From positions 1-51,160 of the forward strand of contig CAJWIT010000009.1 in NCBI GenBank assembly GCA_913041945.1: a DNA stretch of 51,160 nt, in the 5' to 3' direction. The position numbers were made by a program, and so were the translations under genes. Of the stretch, positions 17,292-27,951 are shown one piece after another. A model generated the notes under the pieces. It saw only the letters and a list, made by a program, of their open reading frames with translations, had not been told where the DNA came from and did no database searches. This DNA is from an uncultured Fidelibacterota bacterium. GTDB taxonomy: Bacteria > Fidelibacterota > Marinisomatia > Marinisomatales > UBA8229. Every line of letters begins with the position of its first letter. Within the stretch, counting starts at the first letter, position 1.

Positions 17292-17984
17292 ATGAGTAAG
17301 CCAAAAAATAATAAAACAGTTAATAAAGAACAATTTGATAGAACTGTTTCCTATCCACTTGAAAAAGCGGTTCAGTTAGTTAAGTCATTTACAAGTGAAA
17401 ACTTTGATGAATCGGTAGATTTGGCAATGAACCTTGGCGTTGATCCACGTCATGCAGATCAAAATATCAGAGTAACAACTGGCTTGCCAAATGGGACTGG
17501 TAAAACAGTACAAATTCTTGCCTTGACTATGGGTCCAAAAGAAAAAGAGGCAAAAGATGCTGGAGCAGATTTTGTCGGGAATAAGGAATATTTAGAGAAA
17601 ATAAAAAATGGTTGGACAGATTTTGATAAAATTGTTGCTACCCCGGATATGATGTCTGAATTGGGAAAGTTAGGAAAGGTATTAGGTCCAAAAGGATTGA
17701 TGCCCAATCCGAAAAGTGGAACCGTAACAATGGATATTGGCAAAGCGGTACAAAAATTAAAGGCTGGTCAGGTTGAGCTTAGAGTAGAGAAAACAGGAAT
17801 AATCCATGTCCCGTGTGGAAAAGCATCATTTGAAGCAAATGCTCTTGTCCAGAATATTCAAACTATTTACGAAACAATTACGAAAGCCAGGCCTGGCTCG
17901 GTGAAAGGGCAGTATTTCAAAAAAATGACTGTCTCGTCTACTATGGGCCCAGGTATTAGAATAGATCACACAACTATAAAGTAA
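17292..17984 (+). CDS. rplA: 50S ribosomal protein L1
   Basis: L1 forms the mobile stalk at the E site and in many bacteria represses its own operon by binding the mRNA. The 230-residue product has the ribosomal L1 signature (GPKGLMPNPKSGTV) and the two-domain L1 fold, with VELRVEKTGIIHVPCGKASF near residue 160. It is 7 nt after rplK and 5 nt before rplJ. Confidence 0.97.
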   Translation: MSKPKNNKTVNKEQFDRTVSYPLEKAVQLVKSFTSENFDESVDLAMNLGVDPRHADQNIRVTTGLPNGTGKTVQILALTMGPKEKEAKDAGADFVGNKEYLEKIKNGWTDFDKIVATPDMMSELGKLGKVLGPKGLMPNPKSGTVTMDIGKAVQKLKAGQVELRVEKTGIIHVPCGKASFEANALVQNIQTIYETITKARPGSVKGQYFKKMTVSSTMGPGIRIDHTTIK

Positions 17985-17989
17985 CTATT

Positions 17990-18505
17990 ATGCCAAGTAA
18001 AAATAATATAACACAGGTTGAGGTATTGACGGAAAAAATAGGGAAAGCCAAAGCAATATATTTTACTGATTTTCTCGGACTGGATGTAAGTAGTATTACG
18101 GAATTAAGGAGTCAGTTTTTTCAAGCATCCATTGAATATACTGTTGCAAAGAATACTCTGATCAAATTGGCCGCCCAAAATAATCAGTTAGAAGGGGTTG
18201 AGGAATTCCTTTCCGGACCAACCGCCTTGGCTATTTCTTACAACGAATCTATTATTCCTGCAAAGATATTGAAGGTGTTTGAGAAAACTCATGAAAAACC
18301 CACAGTGAAAGGGATGCTTTTTGAAGGTGAGGTTTTGCAGGGTGATGAATTTAATCGCATTGCTACTTTACCATCACGGGAAGAATCGCTGGCGCAACTT
18401 GTGGCGATGTTTATAAGTCCTTTAACTATGTTCGTGAATACTTTAAATGCATCAATGTCTGAATTGGTTGGTGTCTTGAGAAGTTTAAAAGAAAAGAAAT
18501 CCTAA
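17990..18505 (+). CDS. rplJ: 50S ribosomal protein L10
   Basis: L10 anchors L7/L12 dimers to the ribosome through its C-terminal helix and binds 23S rRNA with its N-terminal domain ([32 protein letters not shown]). The product has 171 residues. Only 5 nt separate it from rplA, so there is no room between the genes for the structured L10 leader that controls rplJL in other bacteria; any such control must lie inside rplA or upstream. Confidence 0.96.
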   Translation: MPSKNNITQVEVLTEKIGKAKAIYFTDFLGLDVSSITELRSQFFQASIEYTVAKNTLIKLAAQNNQLEGVEEFLSGPTALAISYNESIIPAKILKVFEKTHEKPTVKGMLFEGEVLQGDEFNRIATLPSREESLAQLVAMFISPLTMFVNTLNASMSELVGVLRSLKEKKS

Positions 18506-18533
18506 TAACACATTAAAAGTAAGGAGTGAATTA

Positions 18534-18914
18534 ATGGCAATTAGTAGAGCAGATGTCTTGTCCTATCTTGAAGAAGCAAATATGATTGAAGTTTCCGAAT
18601 TAGTAAAGGAAATTGAAGAGAAATTTGGTGTATCAGCAGCAGCACCGGTTGCTATCGCATCTGCACCGGCAGGTGCGGGAGAAACTGAAGCAAGTGAAGA
18701 GAAAACTGAATTTGATGTTGTTCTGACAGAAATAGGTCAAGCGAAGATCAATGTTATTAAAGCTGTGCGGGCAATAACAAGTCTTGGTTTAAAGGAAGCG
18801 AAGGAATTGGTGGATTCTGCACCCAAGCCTGTTAAGGAAGGTGTTTCGCAATCTGAGGCTGATGAGATCAAAGCTAAACTTGAAGAAGCTGGTGCTACAG
18901 TCGAATTAAAATGA
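18534..18914 (+). CDS. rplL: 50S ribosomal protein L7/L12
   Basis: L7/L12 is the multi-copy stalk protein that recruits translation factors. The 126-residue product has an N-terminal dimerisation domain, an Ala/Gly/Pro-rich hinge ([14 protein letters not shown]) and the C-terminal factor-binding domain ([20 protein letters not shown] and [14 protein letters not shown]). A good AAGGAG site lies before the ATG, separated from rplJ by 28 nt, which suits its higher translation rate. Confidence 0.97.
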   Translation: MAISRADVLSYLEEANMIEVSELVKEIEEKFGVSAAAPVAIASAPAGAGETEASEEKTEFDVVLTEIGQAKINVIKAVRAITSLGLKEAKELVDSAPKPVKEGVSQSEADEIKAKLEEAGATVELK

Positions 18915-18977
18915 CATTGATCTTTAGTAATATTTTTTGGTTCAATTTTTGTTTCATAATTAGCAAAGGAGGTTCTT

Positions 18978-21900
18978 TTGGGAGCTACAACTAATATTTC
19001 ACAAAAAACTGTTTCATTCCAGAAAACTCCATCTCATTTAGATCTTCCTAATTTATTAGATATCCAAACTGAGTCTTATGAAATGTTTTTGCAGTTCAAT
19101 ATTCCAGTGGATGAAAGGCAAAATGTTGGATTGGAAGAAGTCTTTAGGAATATGTTTCCTATGGAGGACTCATACCGCAATTATGTATTGGAATATAAAA
19201 GCTATTATTTAGGGACTCCTAAACACACAGCTGAGGATTGTATTGATAGAGGTGTAACCTATTCTGCACCATTAAGAGTTAAATTAATTCTTCATATCAC
19301 GGATGAGGAGAACCGAAATAAGTTTATCCATTCTATTGAGCAGGATGTTTATTTTGGGAATATTCCATTTATGACAGAAAAGGGTACCTTTATCATTAAT
19401 GGGGCTGAGCGGGTGGTTGTCTGCCAACTGCACCGGTCACCAGGGGTATTTTTTGATGAGTCTATTCATCCAAATGGAACAAAACTCTTTCAGGCAAGAA
19501 TTATTCCAATCAGAGGCACATGGATTGATTTTACGACAGATATCCATGATAGTCTCTTTGTAATTGTTGATCGTCGAAGAAAGTTTCCTGTAACTATGTT
19601 ATTGAGAACACTTGGTTTCTCATCCAACAAGGATATTTTCAAAGCATTTCAATGTATAAATGAAGTAAGTCTAAAAGATGTAGAAAGGAATTATATTGGT
19701 GCATCTCTTGTAGAGGATATTGTTGATACAAAAACTGGTGAGATATTTTATGAATCTGGGGAAGAAGTGTCAAAAGAAATGGTTGACTCATTAAAAGAAA
19801 TTGGAGTTAAATCCATAAATTTAGTTGATGGACAAAAAGACTTCAAATCTATGTTAATCCTAAATACAATTAAGAAAGATCCCACCCATAATACTGAAGA
19901 GGCTTTAAAAGTTGTTTACCAGTTACTTCGTTCCAGTGAACCACCAACTCTCGAGACTGCCCAGAAATTTATTGAAAGAATGCTTTTTAGTCCCAAAAAA
20001 TATGACTTAGGTGAGGTTGGGCGATACCGGTTAAACCAACAGTTTAATGTAAGTGCATCCATCGAGAATACTGTCTTAACGATTGATGATATCCTCCAGG
20101 TAATTAATTATTTAATGGATATGCGTAAAGGTGAACGTGGAACAGATGATATTGATCATCTTGGGAACCGCCGTGTTCGAACAGTAGGTGAGCAGTTGAA
20201 AGATCAGTTTGGTACGGCCCTTAGCCGAATGATTCGAACCATTCATGAACGAATGAATTTGCGAGAAGCTGAATCTATCACACCTCAAGATCTCATTAAT
20301 GCACGGATAGTAACCACTGTTATTAATACATTTTTTGGGACGAGTCAGCTTTCACAATTTGGTGATCAGACAAATCCCCTCGCAGAGATAACACATAAAC
20401 GAAGGATTTCTGCTCTTGGTCCGGGAGGATTAACCCGTGAACGGGCTGGATTTGAAGTACGTGATGTTCACTATACCCATTATGGACGATTATGTCCTAT
20501 TGAAACTCCTGAAGGACCCAATATCGGATTAATATCTTCTTTAGCTCTTATGGCTAAAATCAATCGTCATGGTTTCATTGAATCGCCTTACCGAAAAGTG
20601 GAAAAGAAAGATGAAACTGCTTTTGCATCTACAAATATTGAATATTTATCTGCGGATAATGAAGACCGCGTTTTTATTGCACAATCTGATGCGTCAACCA
20701 ATAACAAAAACCGTTTGATTGATGAAAGAATACGTGTGCGTATAAAGGGTGATTTTCCAGTCGTCAGTCCAAACGAAGTCCAATACATGGATGTTGCACC
20801 AAACCAGATTTTGAGCGTTGCATCTGCATTAATTCCTTTTGTTGAGCATGATGATGCAAATCGTGCATTAATGGGTTCAAATATGCAGCGCCAATCAGTT
20901 CCTATCATGTACCCAAATGCACCCATTGTTGGGACCGGATTAGAACAGATAGTTGCAAGGGATTCAAGGACGTGTCTTATTTCTCCTTCCAATGGTAAAG
21001 TTGTATTTGCTGATGCAAAACGGATTGTCATTAAGACAACAGATTTGCCTGATTCTCTGAGTTTGATTGAAGGTGATAATTTAATTGAACTCCCACTTCG
21101 AAAATATATTCGTTCAAACCAAAATACCTGTCAAAATCAGAAAACTCTTGTAAAAGAAGGTGATACGGTAAAGCAGGGGCAGCTTTTAACTGATGGAACA
21201 GCTACAGATAAAGGAGAATTAGCTCTGGGGCAAAATGTTCGAGTAGCCTTTATGCCTTGGCGCGGTTATAATTTTGAAGATGCAATTGTTATAAGTGATC
21301 GATTGGTAAAAGATGATGTTTTTACTTCTTTACATATAAATGAAGTTGAAACAGAAGTGCGAGATACAAAGAGAGGCGCTGAAGAGTTGACCGCAGAAAT
21401 TCCTAATGTGAGTGAAGAAGCGACAAAAGATCTTAATGAAAGTGGAATAATTCGGGTAGGCGCAAAAGTAAAAGAAGGCGACCATTTGATTGGGAAGGTA
21501 ACCCCAAAGGGAGAAACAGATCCGACTCCTGAAGAAAGGCTTCTTCGTGCGATTTTTGGAGAAAAAGCTGGTGATGTGAAAGATTCATCTAAAAAGGCGT
21601 CCCCAGGTATTAAAGGTGTGGTCATTAAGACCAAGTTGTTTGAAAAACGGGCAAAACGAACTCGCGCAGAAGAGCGAGATTTGATTAATACGTACCAACA
21701 AAAGGCACGTGAAGACAAAAAGCGCTTAAAAGAAACACGTGATGCAGTGCTATTCAGTTTGTTGAAAAATCAAGTTTCTTTCGGTATTCGTGATATTACT
21801 AATGACCGAACCATTATTAAAAAAGGGACTAAGTTAACAGAAAAAAGATTAAAAGGGTATGATTTTGAACAGTTAGTACAGGATACACAGTGGATCGATA

Positions 21901-22751
21901 ATAAAAGTCAGTGGAGAAAAATAAAAATTGTTTGGAAAACTTTCCGAAAAGAGTGGAAAAAAATTGAAGAACACTTGGAAAAAGAAATATTTAATCTCAG
22001 AATTGGCGATGAGCTTCAACCGGGTATTTTAAAGTTAGCGAAGGTATTTATTGCGAATAAACGGAAAATTCAAATTGGGGATAAAGTTGCAGGAAGACAT
22101 GGAAATAAAGGTGTCATCGCAGCAATAATCCCAGAAGAAGATATGCCTTTTCTGGAAGATGGAACACCTGTAGATATTATACTGAGTCCGTTGGGTGTAC
22201 CCTCCCGTATGAATTTAGGCCAACTTTACGAAACAATGCTTGGGAGAGCTGGAGAGGCTCTCGGAATAAAATACAAAACACCTGCATTTAATGGTGCTAC
22301 TCCGAAGGAGGTAGAAGCAGAACTTGAGAAAGCAGGTTTTTCTATTACCGGTAAAACCAAGCTTATTGATGGCCGAACTGGCGAATCATTTGAAAACCCC
22401 GTTACGGTCGGAAATATTTATATGATGAAACTCAATCATATGGTTGATGATAAAATGCATGCGCGTTCAACCGGTCCATACTCTCTCATCACACAGCAAC
22501 CATTGGGTGGCAAAGCTCAGTTTGGGGGTCAGCGGTTTGGCGAAATGGAAGTGTGGGCATTGGAAGCATATGGTGCCGCCCATCTCTTGCAGGAGATATT
22601 AACGGTGAAATCGGATGATGTGGATGGTCGTTCTAAAGTGTATAATTCCATCGTCAGGGGTGAAGACATGCCACAACCAGGCTCACCCGAATCCTTCAGT
22701 GTCCTTATTAAGGAGCTTCAAGGATTATGTATAAATGTAGAATTAAACTAA
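18978..22751 (+). CDS. rpoB: DNA-directed RNA polymerase subunit beta
   Basis: RpoB forms one pincer of RNA polymerase and much of the active-site cleft. The 1257-residue product shows the rifampicin-pocket region (SQLSQFGDQTNPLAEITHKR and GPGGLTRERAG), IETPEGPNIGL, GDKVAGRHGNKG and the C-terminal GGQRFGEMEVWALEAYGAA. A charged Lys/Glu-rich stretch of about 110 residues lies before GDKVAGRHGNKG, at the position of a lineage-specific beta insertion. The start is TTG, fixed by an excellent AAAGGAGG site at 18965-18972. rpoC follows after 12 nt. The 63-nt gap after rplL shows no clear attenuator hairpin. Confidence 0.98.
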   Translation: MGATTNISQKTVSFQKTPSHLDLPNLLDIQTESYEMFLQFNIPVDERQNVGLEEVFRNMFPMEDSYRNYVLEYKSYYLGTPKHTAEDCIDRGVTYSAPLRVKLILHITDEENRNKFIHSIEQDVYFGNIPFMTEKGTFIINGAERVVVCQLHRSPGVFFDESIHPNGTKLFQARIIPIRGTWIDFTTDIHDSLFVIVDRRRKFPVTMLLRTLGFSSNKDIFKAFQCINEVSLKDVERNYIGASLVEDIVDTKTGEIFYESGEEVSKEMVDSLKEIGVKSINLVDGQKDFKSMLILNTIKKDPTHNTEEALKVVYQLLRSSEPPTLETAQKFIERMLFSPKKYDLGEVGRYRLNQQFNVSASIENTVLTIDDILQVINYLMDMRKGERGTDDIDHLGNRRVRTVGEQLKDQFGTALSRMIRTIHERMNLREAESITPQDLINARIVTTVINTFFGTSQLSQFGDQTNPLAEITHKRRISALGPGGLTRERAGFEVRDVHYTHYGRLCPIETPEGPNIGLISSLALMAKINRHGFIESPYRKVEKKDETAFASTNIEYLSADNEDRVFIAQSDASTNNKNRLIDERIRVRIKGDFPVVSPNEVQYMDVAPNQILSVASALIPFVEHDDANRALMGSNMQRQSVPIMYPNAPIVGTGLEQIVARDSRTCLISPSNGKVVFADAKRIVIKTTDLPDSLSLIEGDNLIELPLRKYIRSNQNTCQNQKTLVKEGDTVKQGQLLTDGTATDKGELALGQNVRVAFMPWRGYNFEDAIVISDRLVKDDVFTSLHINEVETEVRDTKRGAEELTAEIPNVSEEATKDLNESGIIRVGAKVKEGDHLIGKVTPKGETDPTPEERLLRAIFGEKAGDVKDSSKKASPGIKGVVIKTKLFEKRAKRTRAEERDLINTYQQKAREDKKRLKETRDAVLFSLLKNQVSFGIRDITNDRTIIKKGTKLTEKRLKGYDFEQLVQDTQWIDNKSQWRKIKIVWKTFRKEWKKIEEHLEKEIFNLRIGDELQPGILKLAKVFIANKRKIQIGDKVAGRHGNKGVIAAIIPEEDMPFLEDGTPVDIILSPLGVPSRMNLGQLYETMLGRAGEALGIKYKTPAFNGATPKEVEAELEKAGFSITGKTKLIDGRTGESFENPVTVGNIYMMKLNHMVDDKMHARSTGPYSLITQQPLGGKAQFGGQRFGEMEVWALEAYGAAHLLQEILTVKSDDVDGRSKVYNSIVRGEDMPQPGSPESFSVLIKELQGLCINVELN

Positions 22752-22763
22752 GGGAGTTTAGAT

Positions 22764-25700
22764 TTGACGTACATCCAAAAAACGACAATTGATACCACAA
22801 AAAAATATTCATCAATAACTATTAATCTGACTTCCCCGGAAATGATTTTAGCTCGCTCTTATGGTGAAATAATCAAGCCGGAGACAATAAATTATCGTTC
22901 ATACAAACCAGAAAAAGATGGGCTTTTTTGTGAGAAAATATTCGGGCCAGTGAAAGATTATGAATGTCACTGTGGAAAGTATAAAGGCATTAGATATAGA
23001 GGGATTATTTGCGATCGATGTGGGGTTGAAGTCACTCGAAAGAAAGTTCGACGAGACAGAATGGGACACATCACATTGGCGGTTCCTGTTATTCATATTT
23101 GGTATTTGAAATCTATTCCAAGCAAATTAAGTTATTTATTGGGCCTCAGTACACGGGAATTAGAACGGGTTATCTATTATGAAAATTATCTGATTATTGA
23201 TCCAGGTAAAAGTGATCGTCAACCATTCGAGACTCTAAGTGAAGAAGAATATTTTGACTTAGAAAAAGAGCATGGATATTTTGCTGTTTCAGACGAGGAA
23301 AAAGATAATGAGGATCATTTCTATGCCGCAATGGGCGGGGAAGCAATAAAAGAAGCACTGGCGAGATTAAATATGTCTGAGTTAAAGCAACAGCAACTGG
23401 ATATAGTGAGAACCACTCGATCCAAGCAGAAAAAACAGGATGCGCTGAAGCGACTCATGGTCATTAAAGAGTTTTTATATGATCACTCCAAAAAAGATGT
23501 AAATAAACCGGAATGGATGGTGGTTTCTGTATTACCTGTTATTCCACCGGAACTTCGACCATTAGTTCCTCTTGAAGGTGGGAGGTTTGCAGCCAGTGAT
23601 CTTAATGATCTTTATCGAAGAATTATCATTCGTAATAATCGGTTGAAACAGCTAATGGAAATAAAAGCACCTGATGTTATTCTTAGAAATGAAAAGCGAA
23701 TGTTGCAGGAGGCTGTGGATGCTTTATTTGATAATAATCGAAGGAAAACTGCAATCAGGAGTGGGACACGCCGTCCTTTAAAATCTATTTCGGATATGTT
23801 ACGAGGAAAACAAGGCCGATTTCGTCAAAACCTTTTAGGGAAACGAGTTGACTATTCAGGTCGGTCAGTAATTGTCGTAGGGCCTGAACTGCAGCTCCAC
23901 GAATGTGGACTTCCTAAAAATATGGCTTTGGAACTGTTTAAACCACATATGTTCAGGGCTCTTATCGAGCGTGGGTACACGCAGACACCACGAAGTGCTA
24001 GGACCATGATAGAAAATTGCGAGTCAATTGTATATGAAGTGTTAGAATTTGTGGTAAAAGATCATCCAGTTCTTCTAAACCGAGCTCCCACCTTACATCG
24101 TTTGGGAATTCAGGCATTTCAACCTGTTCTTGTAGATGGGAAGGCAATTCGAGTCCATCCTCTTGTTTGTGCTGCATTTAATGCAGATTTTGATGGAGAC
24201 CAGATGGCAGTTCATATCCCAATTTCTTTGCAGTCACAAATGGAAGCGCGAATATTAATGTTGTCAAGTCATAATATTCTTCATCCTGCAAATGGGAAAC
24301 CAATTGCAATCCCTTCTCAGGATATGGTTTTAGGTTGCTATTATCTCACCCGCCCAAGGAAGGGTGAAAAAGGGGAAGGAAAAAACTTTGGATCGTTCTC
24401 TGAAACACTCCTTGCTTATGAGAATAATTCAGCAGGGTTACATGCTATTGTACATGTGCGTCACAAGGGCAAGTGGTATAAAGATACTACGGTTGGTAGA
24501 ATAATTTTTAACTCCATTTTACCAGAGGAAATGGAATATGTGGATGATATTGTTACAAGTAAGAAATTGGGAACACTTGTCAACCAGATATTTTTAATAA
24601 CCGGAAATAAGAAAACCGTCAAATTTTTGGATGATTTAAAGAAACTTGGATTTGAAATATCCACAAAAAGTGGCAGTTCCATATCTATTAGCGACATATT
24701 AATTCCTAAGAAAAAAGATGAAATAATTAACAGTGCTTTTAAAGAAGTTGGCACAATACAAAATAAATTTGATAAACATATTCTGACGGATGGTGAACGA
24801 TACAATAAAGTGATTGATGTATGGACTCATGCTACAAACCGTGTTGCAGGATCAATGATGGAAGAACTTGCAAAAGATAACGATGGATTTAATCCGGTAT
24901 TTATGATGGCAGATTCTGGTGCACGAGGAAGTCAAGACCAAATCAAGCAATTAGCAGGTATGCGGGGTCTCATGGCTAAGCCTAAAAAATCCATGACTGG
25001 GGAAAAAGGAGAGATTATTGAATCTCCTATTACTTCAAATTTCAAAGAAGGACTTTCGGTTATGGAGTACTTTATATCAACCCATGGCGCCCGAAAAGGC
25101 CTTGCTGACACTGCTCTAAAAACAGCTGATGCAGGTTATCTTACACGACGACTAGTGGATGTTTCCCAAGATGTGGTTATTACTGTGCAAGATTGTAAAA
25201 CAATAAATGGAATTCTCATCTCTGATTTAAAAGAGGGTGAGGAAATAATTGAACCTTTAGCAGATCGGGTTATGGGTCGAACTATTGTAGATGATCTTAT
25301 TGTTGATGGTAAGATAATAATTTCAGAAGGAACAGTTCTGAATGAAAAGGAAGCAAAAATATTTTCTGAACAAGGAATAAAAAACATTCGAATAAGATCT
25401 GTTTTGACTTGTGAAACACATAGAGGAGTTTGTGCGAAATGTTATGGCTGGAATCTTTCTACTCACAATCTAGTTAATATTGGCACAGCAGTTGGAATTC
25501 AAGCAGCTCAAAGCATTGGAGAGCCTGGGACTCAATTAACACTAAGGACTTTTCATATTGGAGGTACTGCGACTCGAATTATTGAGAAATCAGAAATGAA
25601 AATAAAATTTGGTGGCAGAGTAAAATTTTCTGATAATTATGATTCAGCTGATACAAAAGACGAGATTGGGAATAAAGTAACAAAATGTATGGTTCGACAT

Positions 25701-27023
25701 GCGAAGATTTTTATTACAGATCCAAAGAAATCAAAAAACGAAATTAGGTCAGAGTATAACATTCCCTATGGTGCAAATGTGTTAGTTGGTGCAGGGGAAA
25801 ATATAAAACCAAATACAACTCTTTTTCAGTGGGACCCTTACACAGACATAATCCTTGCTCAGCAGACAGGATATATTAAATTGAAAGATCTTTATGAGAA
25901 GGAAACCTATCAAGTAGAAGCGGTTGAAAGTGGTAAAAAACAAATGGTAATTGTGGAATCGAAGAATCGAAATTTGAATCCTCATGTTGAAATTGTAAAT
26001 AAAAAAGGTGAAACATTATCGGGAGGAACAATTTTACCCGTTAAAGCGACTTTGGTTGTATCGGAGGGTAATAAGGTTACACGAGGGCAAACAATAGTAA
26101 AAATTCAAAAGGATATTGGGAAAACCCGTGATATTACGGGGGGATTGCCCAGGGTGGCAGAATTATTTGAGGCAAGGATTCCGGCCAATCCTTCTGTAGT
26201 GACTGAAATCAATGGAACTGTTAAATTTATGGGAACAAAGCGCGGTATTCGGAAAATACGGATTGAAGGTGCTGACCAGGAATATAAGTCATATAATATT
26301 CCTTATGGAAAACATGTCATTGTACATGAAGGGGATTTCATCACAGCAGGAACTCCACTTTGTGAAGGTGCAACTTCTCCAGTTGATATTTTGAATATTT
26401 TGGGTGCTGATGCAGTGAGGGAATATCTCGTGAATGAAATACAAGAGGTATATCGTTTGCAAGGGGTAGGAATAAATGATAAACACATTGAAGTTATCGT
26501 TCGTCAAATGATGAAAAAAGTTTGTGTAACTGATTCAGGAGACAGTGATCTTCTTGAATCTGAGAGAGTGGATCGTTGGGACTTTTTTGAAGAAAATAAC
26601 AGGCTTTCTCAAATGGCAGTAGTTACCAAACCTGGTGATTCAGACTTTGAAGAGGAAACTTTAATCGATAAAAAGGAATTAAGGGAGATTAATAGTAAGT
26701 TGAAAGAAGAAGGTAAAACATCTATTAAGTCCCGGAAACCGAAACCGGCAACGTTTGAACCCCTGTTAATGGGTATTACTCGGGCATCACTAAATACAGA
26801 AAGTTTTTTATCTGCTGCTTCTTTTCAGGAGACGACACGGGTGTTGACAAATGCAGCCACCTCCGGAAAAACAGATTATCTTCGTGGCTTGAAGGAAAAC
26901 GTTACAATAGGTCGACTTATTCCTGCTGGAACTGGTTTTCCGGAATTGCAGGATATTCTTGTTGGTGACGATACAGATCGATCGAAAGAACCTGTTTTGG
27001 AGGTAGTAAAAAAAAGTGTTTAG
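22764..27023 (+). CDS. rpoC: DNA-directed RNA polymerase subunit beta-prime
   Basis: RpoC carries the catalytic magnesium site. The 1419-residue protein has the N-terminal zinc site C68, C70, C83, C86, the catalytic NADFDGD with D475, D477 and D479, and the second zinc site C811, C883, C890, C893. Between the trigger-loop segment TLRTFHIGG and the C-terminal [15 protein letters not shown] is a long beta-rich stretch of about 180 residues, consistent with the SI3-type trigger-loop insertion found in several diderm groups. The start is TTG, placed after AAGGGAG and 12 nt after rpoB. Confidence 0.98.
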   Translation: MTYIQKTTIDTTKKYSSITINLTSPEMILARSYGEIIKPETINYRSYKPEKDGLFCEKIFGPVKDYECHCGKYKGIRYRGIICDRCGVEVTRKKVRRDRMGHITLAVPVIHIWYLKSIPSKLSYLLGLSTRELERVIYYENYLIIDPGKSDRQPFETLSEEEYFDLEKEHGYFAVSDEEKDNEDHFYAAMGGEAIKEALARLNMSELKQQQLDIVRTTRSKQKKQDALKRLMVIKEFLYDHSKKDVNKPEWMVVSVLPVIPPELRPLVPLEGGRFAASDLNDLYRRIIIRNNRLKQLMEIKAPDVILRNEKRMLQEAVDALFDNNRRKTAIRSGTRRPLKSISDMLRGKQGRFRQNLLGKRVDYSGRSVIVVGPELQLHECGLPKNMALELFKPHMFRALIERGYTQTPRSARTMIENCESIVYEVLEFVVKDHPVLLNRAPTLHRLGIQAFQPVLVDGKAIRVHPLVCAAFNADFDGDQMAVHIPISLQSQMEARILMLSSHNILHPANGKPIAIPSQDMVLGCYYLTRPRKGEKGEGKNFGSFSETLLAYENNSAGLHAIVHVRHKGKWYKDTTVGRIIFNSILPEEMEYVDDIVTSKKLGTLVNQIFLITGNKKTVKFLDDLKKLGFEISTKSGSSISISDILIPKKKDEIINSAFKEVGTIQNKFDKHILTDGERYNKVIDVWTHATNRVAGSMMEELAKDNDGFNPVFMMADSGARGSQDQIKQLAGMRGLMAKPKKSMTGEKGEIIESPITSNFKEGLSVMEYFISTHGARKGLADTALKTADAGYLTRRLVDVSQDVVITVQDCKTINGILISDLKEGEEIIEPLADRVMGRTIVDDLIVDGKIIISEGTVLNEKEAKIFSEQGIKNIRIRSVLTCETHRGVCAKCYGWNLSTHNLVNIGTAVGIQAAQSIGEPGTQLTLRTFHIGGTATRIIEKSEMKIKFGGRVKFSDNYDSADTKDEIGNKVTKCMVRHAKIFITDPKKSKNEIRSEYNIPYGANVLVGAGENIKPNTTLFQWDPYTDIILAQQTGYIKLKDLYEKETYQVEAVESGKKQMVIVESKNRNLNPHVEIVNKKGETLSGGTILPVKATLVVSEGNKVTRGQTIVKIQKDIGKTRDITGGLPRVAELFEARIPANPSVVTEINGTVKFMGTKRGIRKIRIEGADQEYKSYNIPYGKHVIVHEGDFITAGTPLCEGATSPVDILNILGADAVREYLVNEIQEVYRLQGVGINDKHIEVIVRQMMKKVCVTDSGDSDLLESERVDRWDFFEENNRLSQMAVVTKPGDSDFEEETLIDKKELREINSKLKEEGKTSIKSRKPKPATFEPLLMGITRASLNTESFLSAASFQETTRVLTNAATSGKTDYLRGLKENVTIGRLIPAGTGFPELQDILVGDDTDRSKEPVLEVVKKSV

Positions 27024-27036
27024 GAAAAAAAATAAA

Positions 27037-27066
27037 TTGACTCTTTCATATGTTATTGAATACCTT
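27037..27066 (+). promoter_or_regulatory. Possible promoter before rpsL
   Basis: TTGACT (27037-27042) and TACCTT (27061-27066) are 18 nt apart in the 65-nt gap between rpoC and rpsL, one of the largest gaps in the cluster. The -35 is good; the -10 is weak. It may give the str and S10 genes extra transcription. Confidence 0.3.
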
Positions 27067-27088
27067 TATCAGCTTTAATTGAATTGCT

Positions 27089-27463
27089 ATGCCGACGATA
27101 AACCAATTAGTAAAAAAAGGAAGAGCCCGAGTTTTTAAGAAAAACAAAACTCCGGCTTTAAAAGGGAATCCTCAGAAAAGAGGGGTGTGTACACGAGTCT
27201 ATACTACAACTCCAAAAAAACCCAATTCTGCATTGAGAAAGGTTGCCCGTGTTCGATTGACCAATGGTATCGAAGTGGCGGCCTATATTCCTGGAGAAGG
27301 GCATAATCTTCAAGAACACTCCATTGTACTGATCGAAGGTGGCCGTGTAAAAGATCTTCCGGGGGTTCGTTATCATGTAATCCGGGGAGTCTTGGACACG
27401 TCAGGAGTTGCTGATCGGAAAACAAGCCGTTCCCGTTATGGGGCAAAAAATCCCAAGTCTTAA
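27089..27463 (+). CDS. rpsL: 30S ribosomal protein S12
   Basis: S12 sits at the decoding centre and affects accuracy. The 124-residue product has the conserved [18 protein letters not shown], with lysines at 43 and 44, and [17 protein letters not shown]; both loops carry the lysines found in streptomycin-sensitive bacteria. It begins the str group (rpsL, rpsG, fusA, tuf) 65 nt after rpoC. Confidence 0.98.
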   Translation: MPTINQLVKKGRARVFKKNKTPALKGNPQKRGVCTRVYTTTPKKPNSALRKVARVRLTNGIEVAAYIPGEGHNLQEHSIVLIEGGRVKDLPGVRYHVIRGVLDTSGVADRKTSRSRYGAKNPKS

Positions 27464-27468
27464 TTGTC

Positions 27469-27951
27469 ATGAGAAGAAGAAGACCAGAAAAACGCAAAAT
27501 TTTACCTGATCCCGTCTATAATGATTTGCAAATCGCAAAATTTGTTAATTATTTGATGAAGCGTGGTAAAAAAGGGGTCGCAGAAAAAATATTTTATGGA
27601 GCAATGGATATTATCCAGAAAAAAACAAAAACAAAAGGATTTGAAGTATTCCATGAAGCTGTAGAAAACTCTTCTCCTCTATTAGAGGTTAAATCAAAGC
27701 GTATTGGTGGTGCTACATATCAGGTACCAATTGAAATTCCTAAACATCGGCAGTATTTTTTGGCATCCCATTGGTTGATTAATTCCGCTAAAGGTCGTGG
27801 CGGAAAACCGATGGCAGAAAGGTTAGCAGCAGAGTTGATCTCTGCCGCTAACAATGAAGGAGGAGCTGTAAAGAAAAAAGAGGATACTCACCGTATGGCA
27901 GAAGCGAACAAGGCATTTGCACATTTTGGACGGCCGAGGCGAGGAAGATAA
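27469..27951 (+). CDS. rpsG: 30S ribosomal protein S7
   Basis: S7 nucleates assembly of the 30S head and touches the E-site tRNA. The 160-residue product has the S7 signature region ([20 protein letters not shown]) and the conserved end [12 protein letters not shown]. It is 5 nt after rpsL and overlaps the fusA ATG by one base (TAATG), so translation of EF-G is coupled to it. In E. coli S7 is the repressor of this operon; whether this holds here is unknown. Confidence 0.98.
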   Translation: MRRRRPEKRKILPDPVYNDLQIAKFVNYLMKRGKKGVAEKIFYGAMDIIQKKTKTKGFEVFHEAVENSSPLLEVKSKRIGGATYQVPIEIPKHRQYFLASHWLINSAKGRGGKPMAERLAAELISAANNEGGAVKKKEDTHRMAEANKAFAHFGRPRRGR

